The notes: generated from the sequence alone by a model not told the origin. Shown: positions 23,560 through 33,113, numbered from the stretch's first letter. The stretch: 64,000 nt of DNA from JAEUOS01 sp965279115 (GCA_965279115.1 OZ257137.1:2604001-2668000), one strand, 5' to 3'. Made by a program: numbers and translations.

Positions 23560-26394
23560 TCAGGCGGCCTTCTTTTTCTTCTCGAGCAGCGCGCCCAGGT
23601 AGCGTCCGGTATAGCTGCCCTTGGTGGCCGCCACGTCCTCCGGTGTGCCGGCGGCGATGATCCTGCCGCCGCCGTCGCCACCCTCGGGCCCCAGGTCCAC
23701 CACCCAGTCGGCGGTCTTGATTACATCGAGGTTGTGCTCGATGATCACCACCGTGTTGCCGCCGTCACGCAGCTTGTGCAGCACCGTCAGCAGCAGGTCG
23801 ATGTCCTGGAAATGCAGGCCGGTGGTGGGTTCGTCGAGGATGTACAAGGTGCGGCCGGTGTCGCGCTTGGAAAGCTCCAGCGAGAGCTTGACGCGCTGCG
23901 CCTCGCCACCGGACAGGGTGGTCGCCGACTGGCCGAGCTTGATATAGCCCAGGCCCACGTCCAGCAGGGTGTGCAGCTTGCGCGCCACCGTCGGCACCGG
24001 CTTGAAAAAGGTGTAGGCGTCCTCCACCGTCAGCTCCAACACCTCGGTGATGTTCTTGCCCTTGTACATCACTTCAAGGGTTTCGCGGTTGTAGCGCTTG
24101 CCGTGGCATACGTCGCACGGCACATACACGTCGGGCAGGAAGTGCATTTCCACCTTGATCACGCCGTCGCCTTGGCAGGACTCGCAGCGCCCGCCCTTCA
24201 CATTGAACGAGAAGCGGCCGGGTTCGTAGCCACGCTCGCGCGACATCGGCGCCTGCGCGAACAGGTCGCGGATCGGCGTGAACAGGCCCGTGTAGGTGGC
24301 CGGGTTGGAACGCGGCGTGCGCCCGATGGGCGACTGGTCGACCGCGATCACCTTGTCGAAATGCTCCAGGCCGGCGATGCGCTCATGCGCCGCCGCCGGG
24401 GTTGAGGAGCCGTACAGGTGGTGCGCAATGGCGTTGTACAGCGTGTCATTGATGAGGGTCGACTTGCCCGAGCCCGACACACCGGTGATGCAGATCATCA
24501 GCCCGATCGGCAGGTCCAGGGTGACGTTCTTCAGGTTGTTGCCGGTGGCACCCGCCACCTTGAGCATGCGTTTGGGGTCGGGCTTGATGCGCCTGGCGGG
24601 CACCTTGATGGACTTGCGTCCGGACAGGAAGGCGCCGGTCAGGCTTTTGGGATGGGCGCGGATCTCTTCCGGCGTGCCCTGCGCCACGATCTCGCCGCCG
24701 TGCACGCCGGCACCGGGGCCGATGTCGACCACGTAGTCGGCGCACTGGATCGCGTCTTCGTCATGCTCCACCACGATGACAGTATTGCCGAGGTCGCGCA
24801 GGTGCTTGAGCGTGCCGAGCAGGCGGTCATTGTCGCGCTGGTGCAGGCCGATCGAGGGTTCGTCGAGCACGTACATCACCCCGGTGAGACCCGAGCCGAT
24901 CTGCGAGGCCAGCCGGATGCGCTGCGCTTCGCCGCCGGAGAGGGTTTCGGCCGAGCGGTCGAGCGAGAGGTATTCCAGGCCCACGTCGTTCAGGAACGAC
25001 ATGCGGCTGGCGATTTCCTTGACGATCTTGTCGGCGATCTGCGCCTTGTTGCCTTCCAGGACCAGTTTCTGGAAAAAGCCCAGGCCTTCCTTGAGCGGCT
25101 TGCCGGATACCGAATAGATGGTCTCGCCGCCGACCCGCACGTTGCGCGCTTCCTCGCGTAGCCGGCTGCCCTGGCAGTCGGGGCAGGTCTTGTTGCTGAT
25201 GTACTTGGCGAGTTCCTCGCGCACCACCACCGAGTCGGTTTCCTTGTAGCGCCGTTCAAGGTTGGGAATCACGCCTTCGAAGGCATGTTCGCGCACCACG
25301 GTGCGGCCGCGGTCGTTGATGTACTGGAAGGGGATCTTCAGGTCGCCCGAGCCGTGCAGCAGCAGTTCCTGTGTCTTTGGCGCCATCTTCTCGAACGGCA
25401 CCTCGAGCTCGAATTCGTAATGCAGCGCCAGTGACTGCAGCATCTGGAAATAGAACTGGTTGCGCCGGTCCCAGCCCTTGATGGCGCCCGAGGCCAGCGA
25501 CAGGTGCGGAAACGCCACCACCCGCTTGGGGTCGAAGAACTGGATCACCCCCAGGCCGTCGCAGGAAGGGCAGGCGCCCATCGGGTTGTTGAACGAGAAC
25601 AGCCGCGGCTCCAGCTCGGCGATCGAGTAGCCGCACTGCGGGCAGGAGAACTTGGCCGAAAACAGGTGTTCTTTCCCGGTATCGATTTCCAGCGCCACCG
25701 CGCGCCCTTCGGCGATGCGCAGGCTGGTTTCGAACGACTCTGCCAGGCGCTGCTTGAGGTCCATCGAGACCTTGAGCCGGTCCACCACCACGTCGATGGA
25801 GTGCTTGTGGGTCTTCTTGAGCGTGGGTACGGCATCGATCTCGACCATCTTGCCGTCTACCCTGAGGCGCACGAAGCCCTGCGCGCGCATGCTGTCGATC
25901 AGGTCGCCGAACTCGCCCTTGCGCTCGGCCACCACAGGCGCCAGGATCGCCACCCGGGTTTCGGGTGGCAGCGCGAGAACGTGGTCGACCATCTGCGAGA
26001 CCGACTGCGCCGACAGGCCCAGGTTGTGCTCCGGGCAGTAAGGCGTGCCGACCCTGGCATAGAGCAGGCGCAGGTAGTCGTGGATCTCGGTGACGGTGCC
26101 GACGGTGGAGCGCGGGTTGTGCGAGGTGGCCTTCTGCTCGATGGAAATCGCCGGCGAGAGTCCCTCGATCAGGTCAACGTCCGGCTTGTCCATGCGCTGC
26201 AGGAACTGGCGCGCATAGGCGGAGAGCGATTCCACATAGCGGCGCTGCCCCTCCGCATAGAGGGTGTCGAAGGCGAGCGAACTCTTGCCCGAGCCGGACA
26301 GACCGGTGATCACGATCAGCTTGTCGCGCGGCAGATCGAGATTGATGTTCTTGAGGTTGTGGGTGCGGGCACCGCGGATGCGAATCTCGGCCAT
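23560..26394 (-). CDS. uvrA: Excinuclease ABC subunit A
   Basis: A 944-residue UvrA, the damage-recognition ATPase of nucleotide excision repair. It has two ABC modules with Walker A GLSGSGKS (about residue 31) and GVSGSGKST (about 640), ABC signatures LSGGEAQR in both halves, and zinc-binding CxxC pairs (CPQCG...CPSC and CESC...CDVC). The start is ATG 26394 (MAEIRIRGARTHNL), the usual N-terminus. It is divergent from the MFS gene, an arrangement common in betaproteobacteria. No LexA-type CTG-N10-CAG box was found in the 132-base divergent gap. Confidence 0.97.
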   Translation of the reverse strand: MAEIRIRGARTHNLKNINLDLPRDKLIVITGLSGSGKSSLAFDTLYAEGQRRYVESLSAYARQFLQRMDKPDVDLIEGLSPAISIEQKATSHNPRSTVGTVTEIHDYLRLLYARVGTPYCPEHNLGLSAQSVSQMVDHVLALPPETRVAILAPVVAERKGEFGDLIDSMRAQGFVRLRVDGKMVEIDAVPTLKKTHKHSIDVVVDRLKVSMDLKQRLAESFETSLRIAEGRAVALEIDTGKEHLFSAKFSCPQCGYSIAELEPRLFSFNNPMGACPSCDGLGVIQFFDPKRVVAFPHLSLASGAIKGWDRRNQFYFQMLQSLALHYEFELEVPFEKMAPKTQELLLHGSGDLKIPFQYINDRGRTVVREHAFEGVIPNLERRYKETDSVVVREELAKYISNKTCPDCQGSRLREEARNVRVGGETIYSVSGKPLKEGLGFFQKLVLEGNKAQIADKIVKEIASRMSFLNDVGLEYLSLDRSAETLSGGEAQRIRLASQIGSGLTGVMYVLDEPSIGLHQRDNDRLLGTLKHLRDLGNTVIVVEHDEDAIQCADYVVDIGPGAGVHGGEIVAQGTPEEIRAHPKSLTGAFLSGRKSIKVPARRIKPDPKRMLKVAGATGNNLKNVTLDLPIGLMICITGVSGSGKSTLINDTLYNAIAHHLYGSSTPAAAHERIAGLEHFDKVIAVDQSPIGRTPRSNPATYTGLFTPIRDLFAQAPMSRERGYEPGRFSFNVKGGRCESCQGDGVIKVEMHFLPDVYVPCDVCHGKRYNRETLEVMYKGKNITEVLELTVEDAYTFFKPVPTVARKLHTLLDVGLGYIKLGQSATTLSGGEAQRVKLSLELSKRDTGRTLYILDEPTTGLHFQDIDLLLTVLHKLRDGGNTVVIIEHNLDVIKTADWVVDLGPEGGDGGGRIIAAGTPEDVAATKGSYTGRYLGALLEKKKKAA

Positions 26395-26526
26395 GGTCCT
26401 GTCAATCGTGGCGGGCTTTTGTCCACTGCTCAAGCGTGAGAGAGGAAGCAAAAACCGAACCTGCTACTATAACGGATTGCGGTTTCGCGACTGCTAATTC
26501 CACCGCTTTCACCTTTCTTTTCCATC

Positions 26527-27750
26527 ATGAGCGCCCTTGAACTGCGCGCGGCGCTTTCGCTGTCTTCGATCTACGCCCTGCGCATGCTGGGGCTGTTCGT
26601 CATCCTGCCTGTGTTCGCCATCCATGCCCGCACCCTGCCGGGCGCGGACGCCGTCATGGTGGGCTGGGTGCTGGGCATCTACGGCCTGACCCAGGGCATC
26701 CTGCAAATCCCCTTCGGCATGGCATCCGACCGCATCGGCCGCAAGCCCGTGATCGCCTTCGGCTTGCTGCTGTTCGCCATCGGCAGTTTCGTGGCGGCCA
26801 TTCCGGGCGACGTCTGGACCGCCATCATCGGCCGATCGCTGCAGGGCGCCGGCGCGATTTCGGCCGCGGTGACCGCACTCCTGGCGGATCTCACGAGCGA
26901 CGAAAACCGTACCAAGGCAATGGCGCTGGTGGGTGCCACCGTGGGGCTGATGTTCGCGGTGTCGCTGGTGGCCGCCCCCATCCTTTTCGAGGCCATCGGC
27001 ATGCATGGCATTTTCATCATGACCGGGGTGCTGGCCACGGCGGCCGTGGCGGTGGTGGTTTGGGTCGTGCCTGCGCCGCCGGCGCCGCAGGAAGGGGCTC
27101 TGGCGCCGGAGCGGCCCAGCCTGAAGAGCATCTTCTTCCACCCCGAGCTCTTGCGCCTGAATATAGGCATTTTTGTGCTGCACACCGTGTTGATGGCGAT
27201 TTTCATCGTCGTGCCCATCGCATTGCTCGAATTCGGCCAGATGCCGGTCAAGACCCACTGGAAAATCTATCTGCCGGCGGTGCTGCTATCCTTCGCGGCG
27301 ATGGTCCCGCCCATCATCTGGGCGGAAAAGCACGGTCACAACCGCACGGTACTGCTGGGTTCGGTCGCTTTCATGGGCTTGTCGGTCATTGCCCTGATCC
27401 CGTCGCTGCACTCGCCGGGCTGGATCGCTTTCCTGCTGTTCATCTACTTTGCCGTCTTCAACATACTGGAAGCCCAGTTGCCGTCGCTGGTGTCGCGTTT
27501 CGCCCCGCCGGCCGGCAAGGGCACGGCTTTGGGTGTCTACAATACGACGCAGGCTCTGGGCCTGGCTGCCGGTGGCGCCTTGGGTGGATACCTGGTAAAA
27601 TATACAGGACTTTTGTCGGTATTTGTTTTTGGTGCGGTGATGATGTTCCTCTGGTTCATCACCGCTTTTTCGATGCGCGAGCCGGAGAAACGGCGGCCGG
27701 CAAGCGCGAATTCTCTTGAAGGAGAACTCAAGCATGGCCTCAGTCAATAA
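26527..27750 (+). CDS. Major facilitator superfamily exporter
   Basis: A 407-residue, 12-helix MFS protein. The loop motif between helices 2 and 3 is FGMASDRIGRKPV (about residues 61-73), typical of drug/metabolite proton antiporters. The order uvrA / MFS - ssb is recurrent in betaproteobacteria, so the gene is part of the core chromosome. The last 17 bases overlap the start of ssb. The substrate is unknown. Confidence 0.9.
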   Translation: MSALELRAALSLSSIYALRMLGLFVILPVFAIHARTLPGADAVMVGWVLGIYGLTQGILQIPFGMASDRIGRKPVIAFGLLLFAIGSFVAAIPGDVWTAIIGRSLQGAGAISAAVTALLADLTSDENRTKAMALVGATVGLMFAVSLVAAPILFEAIGMHGIFIMTGVLATAAVAVVVWVVPAPPAPQEGALAPERPSLKSIFFHPELLRLNIGIFVLHTVLMAIFIVVPIALLEFGQMPVKTHWKIYLPAVLLSFAAMVPPIIWAEKHGHNRTVLLGSVAFMGLSVIALIPSLHSPGWIAFLLFIYFAVFNILEAQLPSLVSRFAPPAGKGTALGVYNTTQALGLAAGGALGGYLVKYTGLLSVFVFGAVMMFLWFITAFSMREPEKRRPASANSLEGELKHGLSQ

Positions 27751-28198
27751 AGTCATTCTGGTTGGCAATCTCGGCAAGGACCCCGAAGTGCGCTACGCGC
27801 CCTCCGGTGACGCCTTCGCCAACGTGACCATCGCCACCACCCGCACCTGGAAAGACAAGAACTCGGGCGAAAAGAAGGAAGAGACCGAGTGGCACCGCAT
27901 CGTCTTCAACGGGCGACTGGCCGAAATCGCCGGCGAATACCTGAAGAAGGGCCGCTCCATCTACGTCGAAGGCCGCTTGCGCACCCGCAAGTGGCAGGAC
28001 AAGGACGGCACTGACAAGTACACCACCGAGATCATCGCCGACCAGATGCAGATGCTGGGCAGCCGCGAGGGCATGGGCGGCGGCATGGATGAAGGCGGCG
28101 GCGGTGGACGCCCGGCCAGCGCGCCGCGTTCGGCGCCTGCTGCAGCGAAAAAGCCGGCCGGCAACTTCGACGACATGGACGACGATATCCCGTTTTGA
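27734..28198 (+). CDS. ssb: Single-stranded DNA-binding protein
   Basis: A 154-residue SSB. The OB-fold domain occupies about residues 1-110 (VNKVILVGNLGKDPEVRY, TEWHRIVFNGRLAE). A Gly-rich linker and the acidic C-terminal tip MDDDIPF that recruits repair proteins complete it. ATG 27734 has GGAGAA 8 bases upstream and lies inside the end of the MFS gene. It is followed by two hairpins and an intrinsic terminator. Confidence 0.97.
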   Translation: MASVNKVILVGNLGKDPEVRYAPSGDAFANVTIATTRTWKDKNSGEKKEETEWHRIVFNGRLAEIAGEYLKKGRSIYVEGRLRTRKWQDKDGTDKYTTEIIADQMQMLGSREGMGGGMDEGGGGGRPASAPRSAPAAAKKPAGNFDDMDDDIPF

Positions 28199-28203
28199 TG
28201 GAT

Positions 28204-28233
28204 CGGGCAAAAGTACAAACCTACTTTTGCCCG
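28204..28233 (+). other. Hairpin 1 after ssb
   Basis: A perfect 12-base inverted repeat (CGGGCAAAAGTA / TACTTTTGCCCG) with a 6-base loop begins 5 bases after the ssb stop. There is no T-run. It is the first of three consecutive hairpins. Confidence 0.7.
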
Positions 28234-28243
28234 GCCTGATCTG

Positions 28244-28277
28244 CACCGAATCGCTGGCGGAGCCAGTCGATTCGGTG
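28244..28277 (+). other. Hairpin 2 after ssb
   Basis: A 10-base outer stem (CACCGAATCG / CGATTCGGTG) with an inner CTGG / CCAG stem offset by one base. It lies between hairpin 1 and the terminator. Confidence 0.65.
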
Positions 28278-28295
28278 ACGAAAAATCAAGGGAAG

Positions 28296-28327
28296 AAGCG
28301 CCGCTCGATGAGCGGCGCTTTTGTTTT
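28296..28327 (+). terminator. Intrinsic terminator downstream of ssb
   Basis: An 11-base perfect stem (AAGCGCCGCTC / GAGCGGCGCTT) with a 3-base loop, followed by TTGTTTT. It is about 100 bases past the ssb stop, so the ssb message carries a structured 3-prime tail. Confidence 0.9.
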
Positions 28328-28440
28328 GGGTTGGCGTGTGTCTTGCTGAGAGTCAAGTCACGGCGGGACAGCGTCGGGTATTCTTGAACGCTCGCAGCGC
28401 CAGTGCGCATACACACCTTCAACCGGATTCGATCGACATC

Positions 28441-29451
28441 ATGATTCGCGCAGCCATCATCGGCATGGGCCTCTGGGGGCAAAACCTCGTCAACAGCGTG
28501 CAGGGCAAGAGCGAGGCCATCAGGTTTATCGCGGGGGCGACCCGCACGCCGGCCAAGGCGGCGGACTTCGCGGCCCGCCAGGGCATCCGCATGATGGAGA
28601 GCTATGCGGCGGTGCTGGCCGATCCGGACATCGACGCCGTGGTGCTGGCCACGCCGCATTCGCAGCATACCGACCAGATCATCGCGGCGGCGGAAGCCGG
28701 CAAGCCAGTGTTCACCGAAAAGCCGTTGGGCCTCACGGCGGCCGATTCGGCGCGCGCGGTCGAGGCCTGCGCGGCGCGCGGCGTCACCGTGGCGGTGGGC
28801 TACAACTGGCGCTACCAGCCAGCCTTGCAGGAAATCCGCCGCATGCTCGATGACGGACGCCTCGGGCGATTGCTGCACGTAGAAGGCAATTTCTGCGGCC
28901 CCTCGGCCTACCGTTTTCCGCGCGGCCACTGGCGCCATGATCGTGACGAAGCACCGGCTGGCGGCATGACCGGGCGCGGCGTCCACGTGGTCGACGCCAT
29001 GCTCTACCTGGCCGGGCACATCGAGGCGGTCACCGCGCAGAGTTTCCGCCTGGCGCAGGATTTCGGCATGGACGACACCACCTCCATGCTGTTCCGCTTC
29101 GCGTCCGGCGCCACCGGGTATCTGGGCACCGTGGTCGCCACCGGCGAGACCTGGCGCATGCAGGTGTTTGGCGCCAACGGCTGGGTCGAAGTGGGGGATG
29201 TCGAACACCTCACCACCTGGCAGATGCGTTATTGCGCCATCGACCGCAACAACATCGCCGTGAAGCAGAAGCCGGTGACCATCCGCTTCGACGACACCAG
29301 CACCGAGCGCGCCGAGCTGGAGGCGTTTGCGCGGGCGGTGACGGAAAAGCGGCCGATCGCGGTGCCGGGGGGCGATGAGGTGCACAACGTCGCGGTGCTG
29401 GAAGCCATCCTGGCGTCGGCGCGCGATGGCCGGCAGGTGTTGCTGGGTTGA
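28441..29451 (+). CDS. Gfo/Idh/MocA-family dehydrogenase
   Basis: A 336-residue NAD(P)-dependent oxidoreductase. The Rossmann motif GMGLWG is at about residues 8-13 and the family block EKPLGLT at about residues 93-99. The C-terminal alpha/beta domain (GGMTGRGVHVVDAML) follows. Family members oxidise or epimerise sugars, inositols and related polyols. It is the first gene of a same-strand group with a Bug receptor, a NodB-type hydrolase and a gamma-glutamyltransferase-like enzyme, so a catabolic role is likely. The start at ATG 28441 has only a weak ribosome site. Confidence 0.88.
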   Translation: MIRAAIIGMGLWGQNLVNSVQGKSEAIRFIAGATRTPAKAADFAARQGIRMMESYAAVLADPDIDAVVLATPHSQHTDQIIAAAEAGKPVFTEKPLGLTAADSARAVEACAARGVTVAVGYNWRYQPALQEIRRMLDDGRLGRLLHVEGNFCGPSAYRFPRGHWRHDRDEAPAGGMTGRGVHVVDAMLYLAGHIEAVTAQSFRLAQDFGMDDTTSMLFRFASGATGYLGTVVATGETWRMQVFGANGWVEVGDVEHLTTWQMRYCAIDRNNIAVKQKPVTIRFDDTSTERAELEAFARAVTEKRPIAVPGGDEVHNVAVLEAILASARDGRQVLLG

Positions 29452-29487
29452 TCGGTTTGGGTGTCGACAAGTAGAAAAGGAATGCTG

Positions 29488-30474
29488 ATGTCACGCAGAA
29501 CATTCATGACAGGCGCTGCGCTGGTGGCGCTTGCGGTCACTTCTTTCCAGGCGCATGCGCAGCCGATGCCGCGCGACTGGCCCAATCGTCCCATCAAGGT
29601 GGTGGTGCCTTCGCCCGCCGGCGGGCCGCCGGACCTGATCATCCGCATGATCGGCCCCAAGCTGGCGGCCGCCCTCGGCCAGCCGATCGTGGTGGAAAAC
29701 CGCGCCGGCGCCGGCGGCGTGGTCGGCACGGCCTACCTGGCCAAGCAGCCGCCGGATGGCTACAACTGGCTCTTCACCACCGCCTCGCACACCAACATTC
29801 CGCCGTTCTCCGAGAACGTGCCGTACGACCCGGTGCGCGACTTCACCCATGTGACGCAGGCGGCGCAGAATTTCGGCCAGGTGCTGGTGGTGCATACCAC
29901 CCTGCCGGTGAAAAGCGTGGCTGAGCTGATCGCGCTGGCGAAGAAGGATCCCGGGCGTCTTACCTACGCCTCCGCCGGCATCGGCACGGCCAGCCACATC
30001 CCTGCCGAGGTGATGAAGGCGGTGACCGGCACCGACATCATGATCGTGCCCTACAAGGGCGTGGCCGAGGTGTTCAGTGACCTGATCGGCGCTCGCGTCG
30101 ACATGTTCTTCGTCGGCACGCAGATCGCGCAGCAGTATGTGCAGGCCGGCAAGCTGCGTGCACTGGCGGTCACCGGCGCCCGGCGCTGGAAGGGCATGCC
30201 GGACGTCCCCACCATGCAGGAGGCGGGCCTGAAGGACTTCAACGTCGTCAACTGGTTCGGGTTGTGGCTGCCAGCCGGTGCGTCGCCGGAACTTGCCGCA
30301 CGACTGCAGATGGAGGTGGCCAAGGCGATGACCGACCCCGAGGTGCGCCAGCAGTTCGACGCGCAGGGCCTGGAAGCGGTGGCCTCCAAACCCGAAGACT
30401 TCGCGCGCTTTGTCGCGCGCGAAGCCGCCATCACCCTGGACGTGGCGCGTCGCATAGGAGCGGCAAAGAAATGA
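29488..30474 (+). CDS. Bug/TctC-family periplasmic solute receptor
   Basis: A 328-residue Bug receptor with a twin-arginine-like start (SRRTFMTG), cleavage near residue 26, RPIKVVVPSPAGG and VENRAGAGG...PDGYN. ATG 29488 was chosen because AAGGA lies 6 bases upstream; ATG 29482 and GTG 29461 are in frame. It lies 36 bases after the dehydrogenase gene, and its stop overlaps the next start (ATGA), so it probably delivers the substrate of this operon. No permease genes are present. Confidence 0.9.
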   Translation: MSRRTFMTGAALVALAVTSFQAHAQPMPRDWPNRPIKVVVPSPAGGPPDLIIRMIGPKLAAALGQPIVVENRAGAGGVVGTAYLAKQPPDGYNWLFTTASHTNIPPFSENVPYDPVRDFTHVTQAAQNFGQVLVVHTTLPVKSVAELIALAKKDPGRLTYASAGIGTASHIPAEVMKAVTGTDIMIVPYKGVAEVFSDLIGARVDMFFVGTQIAQQYVQAGKLRALAVTGARRWKGMPDVPTMQEAGLKDFNVVNWFGLWLPAGASPELAARLQMEVAKAMTDPEVRQQFDAQGLEAVASKPEDFARFVAREAAITLDVARRIGAAKK

Positions 30475-31364
30475 GCAACGACAAACTCGAACCCTGGCAG
30501 TGGCCGGAGGTGCAGTGGCGGGCCATCGTCGGCCACGTGCGCGCGGGGCGTTCATACAAGCCCGCGCAATGGCAGGGCGGCGCGCGCTGCGCGGTGGCAC
30601 TGTCGTTCGATTCCGACCACGAGACCAACGAGTTGCGCGACGGCGGCGAGTCCATCGGCAAGCTCTCGCAGGGGCAATACGGCAACCGCCAGGGGGTGCC
30701 GCGCATCCTCGAGGTGTTGACCCGGCATGACGTCAAGGCGAGCTTTTTCGTGCCTGCCGTCACCGCGCTCCTTTATCCCGACGAGCAGCGTCGCGTGGTG
30801 GCCGAAGGGCACGAGGTTGGCGTGCACGGCTGGATACACGAGCGCAATTCCGTGCTGCCGCTGGCCGCCGAGCGCGATCTGCAGATGCGCTCCGCCGACA
30901 CGCTCGAGCGCGTCACCGGCGTGCGCCCGGTCGGCATCCGCACACCTTCGTGGGACTTCAGCCCCAACACCCTGGCGATCACCCGCGAGATGGGCCTGAT
31001 CTACGACTCGTCCCTGATGGCCGATGTGGACTGTTACGAACTTCAGCTTGAAGGTGTGGATACCGGCGTCGTGGAACTGCCGGTGGAATGGATCCGCGAT
31101 GACGCGGTGTACTTCAACATGAACCGCTTTGCCGGCCTGCGCCCGTACACGCCGCCGGCCGACGTGTTCGACATCTTCAAGCGCGAGTTCGATGCGGCCT
31201 ACAACGAGGGCGGGCTGTTCCAGCTGACCATGCACCCGCATATCAGCGGCTATCGCTCGCGCATCTGGATCCTGGACGAACTGATCCGCTACATGCGGTC
31301 CCACCAGGGCGTGTGGTTCGCCACCCACGCCGATGTCGTCCGCTACGCGCGCGAACACGGTTGA
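30471..31364 (+). CDS. NodB-fold polysaccharide deacetylase-family hydrolase (PuuE/PgdA-like)
   Basis: A 297-residue carbohydrate-esterase-4 type hydrolase without signal peptide, so cytoplasmic. Motif 1 is FDSDHE (about residue 46), motif 2 is VHGWIHE with the H-x3-H metal pair, and RTPSWDFSP is motif 3. The absence of a signal and the pairing with a receptor and GGT-like enzyme point to hydrolysis of a small amide (as in PuuE allantoinase) rather than a cell-wall polymer. Coupled to the Bug gene by ATGA. Confidence 0.85.
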   Translation: MSNDKLEPWQWPEVQWRAIVGHVRAGRSYKPAQWQGGARCAVALSFDSDHETNELRDGGESIGKLSQGQYGNRQGVPRILEVLTRHDVKASFFVPAVTALLYPDEQRRVVAEGHEVGVHGWIHERNSVLPLAAERDLQMRSADTLERVTGVRPVGIRTPSWDFSPNTLAITREMGLIYDSSLMADVDCYELQLEGVDTGVVELPVEWIRDDAVYFNMNRFAGLRPYTPPADVFDIFKREFDAAYNEGGLFQLTMHPHISGYRSRIWILDELIRYMRSHQGVWFATHADVVRYAREHG

Positions 31365-31416
31365 ACCCGCGGTTGAACCTCAAGGCGCCGCGCGAGCGGC
31401 GCGGGAAACCCTTGCC

Positions 31417-32991
31417 ATGATCGACAATTTTTCCAATTCACAGATCGTCCGCAAGGCCGTGGTGGCCACGCGCGGCGGGGCGGTGGCGGCCCAGCATCGG
31501 CGCGCCGCGGAAGCGGGTGCCGCCGTGCTTGCCGCCGGCGGTGATGCGGTGGACGCGGCGATCGCCACGTCGTTTGCCATCGGTGTGGTCGAGCCATGGA
31601 TGAGCGGCCCCGCCGCCGGCGGCTGCATGACGCTCTGGCGCGCCGGCGAGTCCAGGGCGCATGCGCTCAACTTCGGCATGCGCTCGCCGCTGGAACTCGA
31701 CCCGGCCGACTATCCGCTCACCGGCGACGGCCGCGTCTCCGAATTCTTCCCCTGGCCGCTGGTGGTAGGCGACCGCAACGTGCAGGGCGCGACCGCCATC
31801 GCGGTGCCCGGCGTGGTGGCCGGCATGGGCCTGGCGCATGAACGCTTCGGCCGCATGCCCTGGCGCGACCTGCTTGCCCCGGCGATCGAGTACGCCGACG
31901 CGGGCCTCATCGTCGACTGGTATTCGGCCCTGGTCACGGCCTCGGCGGCGCGCGGCATCGCGGAGGATGCCGATGCCGCGGCCATGTTCCTCGAAGACGG
32001 CAAGTGGCCGATCATGGGGGCGTGGACCACGGTGATGGAAAAGCACCTGGACCAGAAAGCGTTTGCAGGCACGCTGCGCGCCCTGGCGGCCGGCGGCGCG
32101 CGCGAGTTCTACGTCGGCGACGTGGCGCTTGCGCTGGTCAAGGACGTGCGCGACAAGGGCGGCTGCCTGTCGGAGCGCGATCTCGCCACCTATCGCGCCG
32201 AGTTCGTCGAGCCACTCATCGTGCCCTATCGCGGCGGGCGCCTGTTCGCGGTGCCGGGCATGACCGGCGGGCCGACGTTCGCGCATTGCCTGCGATCACT
32301 GGATGAACAGCTCGTGCCGGGGCACGGCGCGCCCGGGGCGCAAAGCTATGTGGCCTATGCGCGCGCCCTCGACGCGGGTTTCCGGGCCCGGCTGGAAGGC
32401 ATGGGCGACAACGAGTCGCCGACCGAGCCCACCTGCACCACGCACTTCAGCGTGGTCGACCGCCACGGCAACATGTGCGCGGTGACCCAGACCCTGCTGT
32501 CGATCTTCGGCTCGCGCGTGGTCTCACCTTCGACCGGCCTCTTGATGAACAACGGCATCATGTGGTTCGACCCCGAGCCCGGCAAACCCAATTCGCTCGG
32601 ACCGGGCAAGCGCTGCCTGGGCAACTACTGCCCGGTGGTGGGCGAGGCGGCCGACGGCCGGCGCTTCGCGCTCGGCGCCTCGGGTGGCCGCAAGATCCTC
32701 GGCACGGTGCTGCAACTGAGTTCCTTCATCGTCGACCATGGCCTGTCGCTCGAGGAGGCCTTCCACCAGGAGCGCATCGACATGAGCGGCAGCGGCAAGG
32801 TGGTGGCCGACAGCGCATTGCCGCCCGACACCATCGCCGCGCTTGCGGCGGCCTTCCCTACCAGCACGGCACGCCGCACGGTGTATCCGTATGCCTATGC
32901 CTGCCCGGCAGGCGTGATGCGCGATGGCGACATGAACACCGGCTGCACCGAGATCATGTCGCCCTGGGGCGACGCCGTCGCCGAGGCCTAG
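31417..32991 (+). CDS. Gamma-glutamyltransferase-family enzyme, cytoplasmic
   Basis: A 524-residue Ntn-hydrolase of the gamma-glutamyltransferase family. The autocatalytic Thr lies in PTCTTHFSVVD (about residue 360), followed by the family GNMCAVTQT. ALGASGGRKI and the C-terminal block complete the fold. No signal peptide is visible, unlike periplasmic GGT, so it probably acts on an imported gamma-glutamyl or similar amide. It ends the operon 28441-32991. ATG 31417 has a weak site (GGGA); an upstream in-frame start is less likely because it lacks conserved sequence. Confidence 0.87.
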   Translation: MIDNFSNSQIVRKAVVATRGGAVAAQHRRAAEAGAAVLAAGGDAVDAAIATSFAIGVVEPWMSGPAAGGCMTLWRAGESRAHALNFGMRSPLELDPADYPLTGDGRVSEFFPWPLVVGDRNVQGATAIAVPGVVAGMGLAHERFGRMPWRDLLAPAIEYADAGLIVDWYSALVTASAARGIAEDADAAAMFLEDGKWPIMGAWTTVMEKHLDQKAFAGTLRALAAGGAREFYVGDVALALVKDVRDKGGCLSERDLATYRAEFVEPLIVPYRGGRLFAVPGMTGGPTFAHCLRSLDEQLVPGHGAPGAQSYVAYARALDAGFRARLEGMGDNESPTEPTCTTHFSVVDRHGNMCAVTQTLLSIFGSRVVSPSTGLLMNNGIMWFDPEPGKPNSLGPGKRCLGNYCPVVGEAADGRRFALGASGGRKILGTVLQLSSFIVDHGLSLEEAFHQERIDMSGSGKVVADSALPPDTIAALAAAFPTSTARRTVYPYAYACPAGVMRDGDMNTGCTEIMSPWGDAVAEA

Positions 32992-33107
32992 CCGCTCAGG
33001 GCAGCAGGCGCCGGGGAGTCGGCGCAGGGCCGCGTCCTGGCCGCCTGGCCTGGTTGCGTGGCCGCGCGGCGTGCAGGGTTCGCAGGGCACGCGCGGCGGA
33101 TTGCGGT

Positions 33108-33113
33108 TATAAT
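33108..33113 (+). promoter_or_regulatory. Putative -10 element upstream of fmdB
   Basis: A consensus TATAAT lies 40 bases before the ATG of the fmdB-like gene. No convincing -35 sits 16-18 bases upstream. It is the only consensus -10 in the 162-base gap and marks the start of the fmdB-DUF502-aspS block. Confidence 0.4.

Noticed and set aside
26395..26526. LexA (SOS) box upstream of uvrA
   Set aside because: No CTG-N10-CAG-type palindrome was found; only AT-rich TATAAC/TATAGT-like -10 candidates without convincing -35 elements.
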